Source: VRUE01 sp040508545
GTDB taxonomy: Bacteria; Actinomycetota; Thermoleophilia; Solirubrobacterales; 70-9
Length of the DNA: 17,158 bases
NCBI GenBank assembly: GCA_040508545.1
Contig: JBEVMR010000090.1
Span: forward strand, 1-17,158
Direction: 5' to 3'
Below the pieces are notes generated by a model. It was not told the origin of the DNA, did not search any database, and saw only the letters and a list, made by a program, of their open reading frames with translations. Both the position numbers and the translations under genes were made by a program. Of the stretch, positions 1 to 5,351 are shown piece after piece. The first letter of the stretch is position 1. Each line of letters starts with the position of its first letter.

Positions 1-52
1 CCATGATCGCTCTCCCCTTCGGGCCGAGAGGCGCGTTAGCGTGGAGCTTCAT
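1..52 (-). CDS. IS481-family transposase, N-terminal fragment (runs off the left edge)
   Basis: Seventeen codons are visible: MKLHANAPLGPKGRAIM. This matches the characteristic opening of IS481-family DDE transposases (M-x-L-H-x-N-A-x-L-x-P-x-x-R), which precedes the helix-turn-helix domain. The start is the ATG at 52-50. It is preceded by a strong Shine-Dalgarno sequence (AAGGAGG, minus strand, 65-59) with a six-base spacer. A nearer ATG at 4-2 is in the same frame (codon 17) and is also preceded by a purine-rich stretch, but family length favours the upstream start. The catalytic domain is outside the window, so nothing can be said about whether the enzyme is intact. Confidence 0.7.
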   Translation of the reverse strand, partial: MKLHANAPLGPKGRAIM

Positions 53-112
53 CCGGTTCCTCCTTGTTGCTGGGGCTTCGACACCGCCAGCCTCCAAGGA
101 GGTCCGGATGAA
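48..112 (-). promoter_or_regulatory. Leader hairpin masking the transposase ribosome binding site and start codon
   Basis: An imperfect inverted repeat pairs 48-56 with 104-112 (nine perfect pairs) and 59-65 with 96-102 (seven perfect pairs), separated by a 2x1 internal loop. An inner stem pairs 69-73 with 87-91. In the minus-strand transcript the 3' arm contains the AAGGAGG Shine-Dalgarno sequence and the AUG of the transposase. Folding would therefore hide both. Leader hairpins that block translation of read-through transcripts are known from IS10 and IS50; applying that role here is inference. Confidence 0.55.
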
Positions 113-132
113 CAACGTGGTTAGGAACTACA

Positions 133-138
133 CCTAGC
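133..138. repeat. Putative IS481 target-site hexamer (CCTAGC)
   Basis: CCTAGC fits the NCTAGN consensus that IS481 is known to target and duplicate as six bases. It abuts the TGT end of the element at 132. Only one copy is visible, because the other end of the element is outside the window. Confidence 0.5.
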
Positions 139-250
139 CGCTGCGAGGATCGGGATCCGGGGCGGGCGCGCACGTACGCTCGCCCCCGATGCCGAATTTC
201 GGTCCTACGCACGATAATGGTGGTTATGTCAACTTGGCCCGATTAAAGGG
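139..250. other. Intergenic remainder between the IS end and the dsbA-like gene
   Basis: No gene is visible here. It holds a GC-rich hairpin (159-168 with 177-186, ten pairs including one G-T, 8-base loop) and a small dyad (CCGAA 192-196, TTCGG 198-202). It also holds a four-pair GCCC/GGGC stem just downstream of the dsbA-like stop codon. None has a T-tract, so a classical intrinsic terminator is not evident. The GC-rich hairpin could still end transcription of the minus-strand redox operon. Confidence 0.35.
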
Positions 251-1015
251 CTAGCTGGCGGCGTCGACCGCTTCTTCGAGGCCCTCTGCCGAGCCTGGCG
301 TGCCCAGGACTTCCTTGCCCTGCGCACTTGGGCCCGCAATGACGAATGAAGGCGTACCGCTGAGGCCCAGGCTCTCGGCTTCGTCGGTCTCGCTCTGCAC
401 CTGGCGAAGCACCGCGCTGCTCTTGCGGTCCTCGTTCCACTGGGCGATGTTCGGCACGCCGGCGCCCCTGGCGACTTCGGTCAGGAACTCGTCGGTTACA
501 TAACCCGTGGCCTCGATCCCCTGGTTGCGGTAGAAGAGATCGACGAAGTTCCAGCCCCGGCCCTGCTTGCCCGCCGCGATCGCTGCGGCAGCGGCCGGGA
601 CCGATTCCTCGCTGATGATCGTGAAGTTGCGGAACTCGACCTTGGCTTCTCCGCTGCGCACCTTCGAATCGATCACCTCGGGCACGATTTCTTCGGCGAA
701 CCCTTTGCACACCGGGCACTGGAGGTCACCGAACTCGGTCAAGGTCACCGCGGCCGACGGATCGCCCAGCGTCAGCCCTTCCTGCGGGATCCCCTTCAAT
801 TCACTGCGGACCGTGGCGACGCTCTCGAGGCTGGTGTCGCCGCCGCCGCTTTCGCTCTGGTTGACGACGATCAGCACGGCGACGACGACCACCGCCAGGA
901 AGGCCGCGGCGCTGCCGATCTGGAGTAGTCGCTTGCGCCGCTCCTCCTGCTTGGCGGCGCCTTCGGCCTGCAGGCGCTCTTCGCGGCGTGCCTCCCTCGA
1001 GCCTTTGCCGCTCAT
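251..1015 (-). CDS. DsbA-like membrane-anchored thiol-disulfide oxidoreductase (thioredoxin fold)
   Basis: This 254-residue protein probably introduces or exchanges disulfides in proteins outside the cytoplasmic membrane. A charged cytoplasmic N-terminus (residues 1-30) is followed by one membrane segment (about 33-51) and a linker. Then comes a thioredoxin-fold DsbA domain with the active site CPVC (C100/C103) after EFGDLQ, and the cis-proline loop GTPSF near the C-terminus. The insertion of helices between them fits the DsbA/BdbD group. The reading frame stays open upstream to 1099. I chose the ATG at 1015 because it overlaps the VKOR stop codon as ATGA and gives a typical N-terminus. Coupling to VKOR suggests VKOR reoxidises it and passes electrons to quinone. 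The exact client proteins are unknown. Confidence 0.85.
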   Translation of the reverse strand: MSGKGSREARREERLQAEGAAKQEERRKRLLQIGSAAAFLAVVVVAVLIVVNQSESGGGDTSLESVATVRSELKGIPQEGLTLGDPSAAVTLTEFGDLQCPVCKGFAEEIVPEVIDSKVRSGEAKVEFRNFTIISEESVPAAAAAIAAGKQGRGWNFVDLFYRNQGIEATGYVTDEFLTEVARGAGVPNIAQWNEDRKSSAVLRQVQSETDEAESLGLSGTPSFVIAGPSAQGKEVLGTPGSAEGLEEAVDAAS

Positions 1016-1443
1016 GCGGGCCTGCCGACGTATCCGATCATGCGCGCGGCGTTGAGACCGAAGAGAACCGTCATCAGGACGGCGCTCGCCACGCACCACT
1101 GGCAGATCGCCTCGATCTTGAACAGCTCCAGGTAGGTGAGGAAGACGCTGTAGCCGAAGCCGGCCAAGGCAAGGCCGAAGCCGGCCATGCGGGCGACGTC
1201 GCCGCGCAGCAGCGCTGCTGCCAGCAGCAACGCGTAGCCAACGAGGCCGAAGACCGCGATGTTGACCCCCGCCACGTGCGAGTAGCTGCTGTTGGCGACG
1301 GTCTGACAGCCGCTGCTGCCGGCCAGGCAGGCAGGCGCGTCCCCGCCGGCGGCCTCGATCGCGATGTACGTGGCGACGCCGACGCCGAACGCCGCGACGA
1401 AGGTCGCGATCATCCGCAGCGTTCCCTCAGCCGGTGTCGACAT
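1012..1443 (-). CDS. Vitamin K epoxide reductase (VKOR) family membrane protein
   Basis: A 143-residue integral membrane protein with about four hydrophobic segments. The C-terminal redox motif CQWC (C114/C117) lies in the last membrane region, and a loop pair (C39 and C46) precedes the conserved Ser-containing segment NSSYSHVAGVN. Bacterial VKOR homologues replace DsbB: they take electrons from a DsbA-like partner through the loop cysteines and the CxxC and pass them to quinone. The gene ends in a four-base overlap (ATGA) with the downstream dsbA-like gene, so the two are almost certainly co-translated. A 62-base gap separates it from the upstream PRC-barrel gene and contains a small hairpin. 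The length is that of the minimal single-domain VKOR, without a fused thioredoxin domain. Confidence 0.9.
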   Translation of the reverse strand: MSTPAEGTLRMIATFVAAFGVGVATYIAIEAAGGDAPACLAGSSGCQTVANSSYSHVAGVNIAVFGLVGYALLLAAALLRGDVARMAGFGLALAGFGYSVFLTYLELFKIEAICQWCVASAVLMTVLFGLNAARMIGYVGRPA

Positions 1444-1462
1444 GCGGCGGGAGACTATGGGT

Positions 1463-1489
1463 TCGGCCTTTGCGCAGGCTAAAAGCCGA
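1463..1489 (-). other. Small hairpin in the gap upstream of the VKOR gene
   Basis: Positions 1463-1471 and 1481-1489 form a nine-pair stem with a nine-base loop. One position pairs only as G-U in the minus-strand RNA and would be a mismatch on the plus strand, which fits an RNA role on the minus strand. It lies between the PRC-barrel and VKOR genes and could be a processing or weak attenuation site. No T-tract follows. Confidence 0.25.
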
Positions 1490-1505
1490 GCGGCGCTAGT
1501 CCCAC

Positions 1506-1871
1506 CTAATGACGGCGCCAGCCGCCGCCGAAGAGACGGCCGAGGCGACCGGCCCGGGTGTTGGCGACGAACTTCGGCGGCCCCTGCTCGGGCGGGCCGA
1601 GCTGCAGCGCCTGCTCGGCGTCGATCACCAGCGTCACCGCCCGCTCGGCGGTGCGGGCAACCTCGGGCGCGTCGGCGAAGCGCAGCTCGCCGCCCGCGTC
1701 CTCGAAGGCCAGCCCGTCGAAGATGTGCTCCTTGTGGTTGTCGAGCACGAAGCGAACGCGCCCGACCTCGACCCCGTCGGCGCCGTAGACGGGCGTTCCT
1801 GGCTGAACCGCGGTGTAGTGGACCGCGTGGCCCTCGTCGATGCCTTCCTGGTTACCGGACACGCCGCTCAT
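1506..1871 (-). CDS. PRC-barrel-like domain protein, function unknown
   Basis: A 121-residue soluble protein. Residues about 17-95 have the small beta-barrel pattern of PRC-barrel proteins: PVYGADGVEVGRVRFVL followed by alternating hydrophobic strands up to VTLVIDAEQ. The C-terminal tail is short, glycine- and arginine-rich, and probably disordered. PRC-barrel domains occur in RNA-processing, photosynthetic and stress-linked proteins, so the domain alone does not tell the function. The ATG at 1871 overlaps the hydrolase stop codon as ATGA, so the protein is translationally coupled to the hydrolase and belongs to the redox operon. No signal peptide or membrane segment is visible. Confidence 0.65.
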   Translation of the reverse strand: MSGVSGNQEGIDEGHAVHYTAVQPGTPVYGADGVEVGRVRFVLDNHKEHIFDGLAFEDAGGELRFADAPEVARTAERAVTLVIDAEQALQLGPPEQGPPKFVANTRAGRLGRLFGGGWRRH

Positions 1872-2710
1872 TCTGACGCCTCGCCGAGCTCGGCGCAGAA
1901 GGCGGCGATCTCACGCGAGAGCTTGCCTCCCTGCCAGGCCAGCGGCGACTCGCCCTCTTTCTCGCCGGTCAGCCGCGCCCGCGGCAGGCGCTCAGCGAAG
2001 GCCTCGGCGATGTGGCGCGGATGCCCGGGGTCAGCCTCGTCGTTGCTGGCGACGACGAGCGCCGGCGTCCGTAGCGACTCCAGCTCCGCCATCGACTCGA
2101 ACGGGCGCGAGCGCGGCACTTGGCGCAGCGCCTCCACCAGCGCCTCGGGATGTCGGTGCCGCGAGATTCGCTCGCGGGTGAAGCGCAGGACCGAGTCGCG
2201 CCAGGCCAGGTCGGTCTGCTGGTTGCGGTCGATGTAATCGACGAAGCCGTCGACACCGCCGTCCTCCAGCGCCGCTGCGAGCCCGTCCCAGTAGGCGAGC
2301 GTCGAGGGCGAGATCTCGCCCGTATAGGTCGGGCCGACGAGGACGAGCCCGGCGAGGCGCTCGGGGCGTTGCAGCGCGTACGCCACCGCCGTGTGGGCGC
2401 CCATCGAGTGGCCCGCGAGCACGAACGGCTCCTCCCCGATCGTCGCCGCGACCACGCGCTCGAGATCGCCGACCAGCCCCGGGTATCCATAACCCTGGCC
2501 CTCAGGGGCGGGATCGGACTCACCGTGGCCGCGGGCGTCGTAGGCGACGACCTCGTGCCCGGCGCGCTCCAGCGCCCGCGAGCCGTGGACGACGTAGCGA
2601 CGGGTGGCGGTGATGCCGTGGCAGAGCACGACCGGCTGACCCTCCCCCACCGCCTCACCGCGAATCGCCGGTGGCTCGCCGACCACGAACGGCCGCGCGT
2701 CGGGCGGCAT
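1868..2710 (-). CDS. Alpha/beta-fold hydrolase, apparently without the usual catalytic histidine
   Basis: A 280-residue protein of the alpha/beta hydrolase superfamily. It shows the oxyanion-hole segment VVLCHGITATRR, the DARGHGESD loop, the nucleophile elbow GHSMG, and a late acidic segment VVASNDEADPGHP at the acid position. Where family members normally have G-H-S-P before the last helix, this sequence reads G-E-S-P (in EGESPLAWQGG), so the histidine of the triad appears replaced by glutamate. The histidine in DEADPGHP or elsewhere might compensate. The ATG at 2710 overlaps the peroxiredoxin stop codon as TGATG; a TTG directly upstream (2713) is possible but less likely. The substrate cannot be told from sequence. 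No signal peptide is visible, so it is probably cytoplasmic. Confidence 0.8.
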   Translation of the reverse strand: MPPDARPFVVGEPPAIRGEAVGEGQPVVLCHGITATRRYVVHGSRALERAGHEVVAYDARGHGESDPAPEGQGYGYPGLVGDLERVVAATIGEEPFVLAGHSMGAHTAVAYALQRPERLAGLVLVGPTYTGEISPSTLAYWDGLAAALEDGGVDGFVDYIDRNQQTDLAWRDSVLRFTRERISRHRHPEALVEALRQVPRSRPFESMAELESLRTPALVVASNDEADPGHPRHIAEAFAERLPRARLTGEKEGESPLAWQGGKLSREIAAFCAELGEASE

Positions 2711-3210
2711 CAAGCGAGCGCGGCTACGGCCTGCTCGAGATCGTCGACCGTCTGGAACGTCGATCCGGTCCGCGAGACGTGCTTGTAGCGGACGATCCCA
2801 GCGGCATCGATCACGAAGATCGAGCGCATGATGTAGCGCCCGCCGGGAACGTCCTTCAACTCGGTGAACCGGGCCAAGGGCCCAAGCCAGGCGGTTACTC
2901 CGTAGCTCTTGCTCACCGTCAGATCCTCGTCGGCGAGCAGCGGGACGTTGAGGCTCTGCTCCTGCGCCCAGTGCTCGTGGGAGTCGACCGACTGGGGCGA
3001 GATCCCCAGCACCTCGGCGTCGAGATGGTCGATGCGGTCGCTGTTGTCGCGATAGGAGCAGAGCTGCGCCGTGCAGACCTTCGTTTCGTCGCCCGGATAG
3101 AAAGCCAGGACGACGTTCTTGCCGCGGTAGTCGGACAGCTTGTAGCGCTTGCCGCTGGTGCCGGGCAGCTCGAAATCCGGTGCAGCGTCGCCTACGTCGA
3201 CCTTCGCCAT
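2710..3210 (-). CDS. bcp: Thioredoxin-dependent peroxiredoxin, BCP/PrxQ type
   Basis: A 166-residue peroxiredoxin that reduces hydrogen peroxide and organic peroxides using thioredoxin. The peroxidatic cysteine is C46 in the context DETKVCTAQLC. T43 is the conserved threonine of the TxxC motif, and C51 is five residues on, the resolving-cysteine spacing of E. coli BCP. The conserved arginine appears in MRSIFVID. The family usually reads F-Y-P-x-x-x-T-x-G-C; here the residue before the cysteine is valine instead of glycine, a mild departure. Length and lack of a signal peptide fit a cytoplasmic monomeric enzyme. It is the second gene of the run, 48 bases downstream of the cyclophilin gene, and overlaps the hydrolase start by one base. 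Confidence 0.9.
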   Translation of the reverse strand: MAKVDVGDAAPDFELPGTSGKRYKLSDYRGKNVVLAFYPGDETKVCTAQLCSYRDNSDRIDHLDAEVLGISPQSVDSHEHWAQEQSLNVPLLADEDLTVSKSYGVTAWLGPLARFTELKDVPGGRYIMRSIFVIDAAGIVRYKHVSRTGSTFQTVDDLEQAVAALA

Positions 3211-3258
3211 GAGCCGAGGTTAGTGCAGAAGCCCAGGGCCCAGCGCAATCGCCGGCGC

Positions 3259-3942
3259 CTAGCCCTTCTCGATCGAGATCTCTTCGATCAGGACGGTCTG
3301 TTTCGGTTTTTCTTCCGGCGTGCCGAGCTTGCCGATCTTCTCGACCACGTCGAGGCCCTCGTCGACCTTGCCGACCAGGGCGTATTCCGGCGGCAGGCCG
3401 GCGTCGGGGGCGAGCACGACGTAGAACTGGCTGCCCGAGCGGCCGGGGGGCTCGGCTGAGCTCTTCGCCATCGCGACCACCCCTTTGGTGTAGGCGAGGT
3501 TGGCGGGCGGTTTCTCGTCGACGCTGTAACCGGGGCCGCCGGTGCCGTTGCCGAGCGGGTCGCCGCCCTGGATGACGAAGCCGGGCGCGACCCGGTGGAA
3601 GCCGAGCCCGTCGTAGAAGCCTTTTTCGGAGAGGAAGACGAAGGAGTTGACCGTCTTCGGCGCGCGCTTGGAGTCGAGCGCGATCTGGAAGGTGCCGCAG
3701 CTGGTCTCGACGACCGCGGTCAGCTGCTCGCCTGCCGTGACGGTCTGCTTCGGCGCGCCGTAGCTGACGTTCTTCGGCTTCGGCGCTGCAACCTGCTTGC
3801 AGCCGGAGCTGCTCGCCGCCGCCGTCGTCGAGTCGTCATCACCGCCGCTGCGCCCAATCAAGATCGCCGCCACCACGACGACCGCGATCAGGGCGAAGAC
3901 GCCGAGCGCGATCAGCTTGGTCCGGTCCTGAGATCCCTCCAC
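3259..3942 (-). CDS. Membrane-anchored cyclophilin-type peptidyl-prolyl cis-trans isomerase
   Basis: A 227-residue protein with a short cytoplasmic tail, one membrane helix (about 10-30), a low-complexity Asp/Ser/Thr/Ala linker, and a cyclophilin domain from about residue 72. Cyclophilin signatures are clear: GFHRVAPGFVIQGGDPLGNGTGG, with catalytic R117 and Q125, and GSQFYVV. It should speed proline isomerisation in proteins folding outside the membrane, which matches the DsbA/VKOR pair in the same run. The start is the GTG at 3942, with AGGA eight bases upstream; there is no later methionine before the membrane segment. It is the first gene of the minus-strand run, and only 25 bases separate it from the divergent methyltransferase gene. 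A single free cysteine pair (C48 and C82) lies outside the catalytic core. Confidence 0.88.
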   Translation of the reverse strand: MEGSQDRTKLIALGVFALIAVVVVAAILIGRSGGDDDSTTAAASSSGCKQVAAPKPKNVSYGAPKQTVTAGEQLTAVVETSCGTFQIALDSKRAPKTVNSFVFLSEKGFYDGLGFHRVAPGFVIQGGDPLGNGTGGPGYSVDEKPPANLAYTKGVVAMAKSSAEPPGRSGSQFYVVLAPDAGLPPEYALVGKVDEGLDVVEKIGKLGTPEEKPKQTVLIEEISIEKG

Positions 3943-3967
3943 GGCCGCGATCCTAGATCATCGGCCG

Positions 3968-4441
3968 GTGCCCTCGCCCTCGCTTACCGCGCTCGCCGCC
4001 GCGGTTCTGCACGTTCCGGCCAGGCCGGAACGCGTGCTCGAGATCGAATGCGGCCGGGGCGACGGCGTGCTCTTCCTCGCACGTGAGTACCCGTCCGCGC
4101 GTGTGCGCGGAGTCGACGCATCCGCCGAGGCGATCGAAGCAGCGTTGGCGAGGGTCGGGCTCGACCCAGAGGGCCGCGTCGCCTTCAAGCACGGCCAGCC
4201 CCGGCGCCTCCCCTACCCCGACGGCTTCTTCGACCTGGTCGCGCAGACCGGGGGCGGCCTGCATCCCGCCGAGATCGCGCGGGTGCTGCGGCCTGACGGT
4301 CACCTCGTCCTGATCGGCGAGTGGCGCTGGCTCGACTGGCGGCTGGGAAAGCACTGCTTCGAGCGAGTGGAGAGCGGCGCGGTCGAGGGCGAGAACTTCC
4401 ACGTCGCGCGCCTCCACGCCCTCGAGCCGGCACCCGAATAG
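3968..4441 (+). CDS. Small class I SAM-dependent methyltransferase
   Basis: A 157-residue protein with the core Rossmann motifs of class I methyltransferases. Motif I is VLEIECGRGDG (about 23-33), and the acidic residue after strand 2 is in VRGVDASAEAIEAA (D50). The FFDLVAQTGGGLHPAEIARVLRP segment and the next strand, HLVLIGEW, follow. Substrate-binding additions are minimal and the protein is shorter than most family members, so the substrate is unknown. The start is a GTG at 3968, the first start codon in frame; no obvious Shine-Dalgarno sequence precedes it and a leaderless transcript is possible. It is 13 bases upstream of the lipid-kinase-like gene and probably heads the envelope cluster. 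Confidence 0.75.
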   Translation: MPSPSLTALAAAVLHVPARPERVLEIECGRGDGVLFLAREYPSARVRGVDASAEAIEAALARVGLDPEGRVAFKHGQPRRLPYPDGFFDLVAQTGGGLHPAEIARVLRPDGHLVLIGEWRWLDWRLGKHCFERVESGAVEGENFHVARLHALEPAPE

Positions 4442-4454
4442 GCTGCCGCTCGCG

Positions 4455-5351
4455 ATGAGAGTCGAAGGGATGCCACTGACGCTGCTGGTCAATCCTGCCT
4501 CGGCGCACGGGCATACCTTGAAGCTGCTGCCGCGGCTCGAGCAGGCGCTGGACGCCCGCCGCATCCCCTTCCGCGTCGAGCGGACGCGCGGGCTCGACGA
4601 CGGCGTCGAGCGGGCCCTGCGGGCTGTCGAGGCGAACGAGATCCCGGTCGTGATCAGCGGTGACGGGCTGATCGGAGCCATCGGCGGCGCCCTGGCCGGC
4701 TCGGAGACGCCGCTGGGGATCGTCCCCGGCGGCCGCGGCAACGACCTCGCCCGGGTGCTCGGCATCCCCTCCGAGCCGGAGGCTGCGGCTGCGATGATCG
4801 AGGCGGGCCACACCCGCCGCATCGACGTGGGCGAGGTCAACGGCAAGCGCTTCCTCGGCATCGTCAGCGTCGGCTTCGACTCCGAAGCGAACCGCCTTGC
4901 GAACGAGACCAAGTGGCTTCGCGGCAACCTCGTCTACGCCTACGCCGGGGTGCGCACCCTGCTCGGCTGGAAGCCGGCCCGCTTCACCGTACGAGTCGGC
5001 GAGGAACGCGAGCGCTTCAGCGGCTACTCCGTATCGGTCGCCAACAGCAAGGCATTCGGCGGCGGCATGTTCATCGCCCCCGACGCCGACTTGGCCGACG
5101 GCGAGTTCGACATCGTCGCGGTCGGCGAGGTCGGCAAGCTCCGCTTCCTGGGTAACCTGCCGAAGGTGTTCAAGGGCACCCACGTCGAGGAGGACGAGGT
5201 AAGGGTTTTCCGCGCGTCGCGCCTCGAATTGAGCGCCAGCCGGCCCTTCCCGGTGTACGCCGACGGCGAGCACCTGACCGACCTGCCCGCCACGCTTCGC
5301 CTGCTGCCGCAGGCGCTGAGCGTGATCGTCCCGCCCCGGGCCGAGGAGTGA
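4455..5351 (+). CDS. Diacylglycerol/sphingosine kinase-like lipid kinase (YegS/DgkB family)
   Basis: A 298-residue protein of the DAGK catalytic superfamily, whose members phosphorylate lipid alcohols with ATP. Visible landmarks are the N-terminal LLVNPASAHGH, the nucleotide loop SGDGLIGAIGG (about 68-78), the segment GIVPGGRGNDLAR (88-100), and the C-terminal beta-sandwich with GGGMFIAPDADLADGEFDIV and PVYADGEHL. Two usually conserved threonines are changed: G-G-D-G-T reads S-G-D-G-L and G-T-x-N-D reads G-R-G-N-D, so activity or nucleotide preference may differ. An alternative ATG lies at 4470. Its stop overlaps the murT start (GTGA), suggesting a role in envelope lipid metabolism coupled to peptidoglycan synthesis. 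Confidence 0.82.
   Translation: MRVEGMPLTLLVNPASAHGHTLKLLPRLEQALDARRIPFRVERTRGLDDGVERALRAVEANEIPVVISGDGLIGAIGGALAGSETPLGIVPGGRGNDLARVLGIPSEPEAAAAMIEAGHTRRIDVGEVNGKRFLGIVSVGFDSEANRLANETKWLRGNLVYAYAGVRTLLGWKPARFTVRVGEERERFSGYSVSVANSKAFGGGMFIAPDADLADGEFDIVAVGEVGKLRFLGNLPKVFKGTHVEEDEVRVFRASRLELSASRPFPVYADGEHLTDLPATLRLLPQALSVIVPPRAEE

Larger units (their letters stand above)
1..132 (-). mobile_element. Upstream end of an IS481-family insertion sequence (partial)
   Basis: The segment contains the start of an IS481-like transposase on the minus strand and what looks like the outer end of the element. Read on the minus strand from 132, the sequence begins TGTAGTTCCTAACCACG. IS481-family ends typically begin TGT. 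Directly outside it, 133-138 is CCTAGC, which fits the NCTAGN target hexamer known to be duplicated by IS481. This leaves an 80-base leader between the element end and the transposase ATG at 52. The rest of the element lies left of the window, so the partner inverted repeat and the second target copy cannot be checked here. The element sits downstream of the dsbA-like gene and does not interrupt any recognisable gene in this window. Confidence 0.7.

Noticed and set aside
109..138. Nine-codon plus-strand reading frame (MNNVVRNYT) with a perfect AAGGAGG upstream, resembling a leader peptide
   Set aside because: The Shine-Dalgarno-like motif and ATG are the mirror arm of the IS481 leader hairpin, and the stop codon is the CTAG of the target site. 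The resemblance follows from the inverted repeat; no gene follows on that strand.
227..232. TTGACA on the minus strand as a -35 box
   Set aside because: No acceptable -10 box at 16-19 bases was found, and it lies outside the IS end. I could not support a promoter.
1016..1099. N-terminal extension of the DsbA-like protein to 1099
   Set aside because: The extension overlaps the conserved CQWC end of VKOR, is arginine-rich and unlike DsbA N-termini. The ATG at 1015 has an ATGA overlap.
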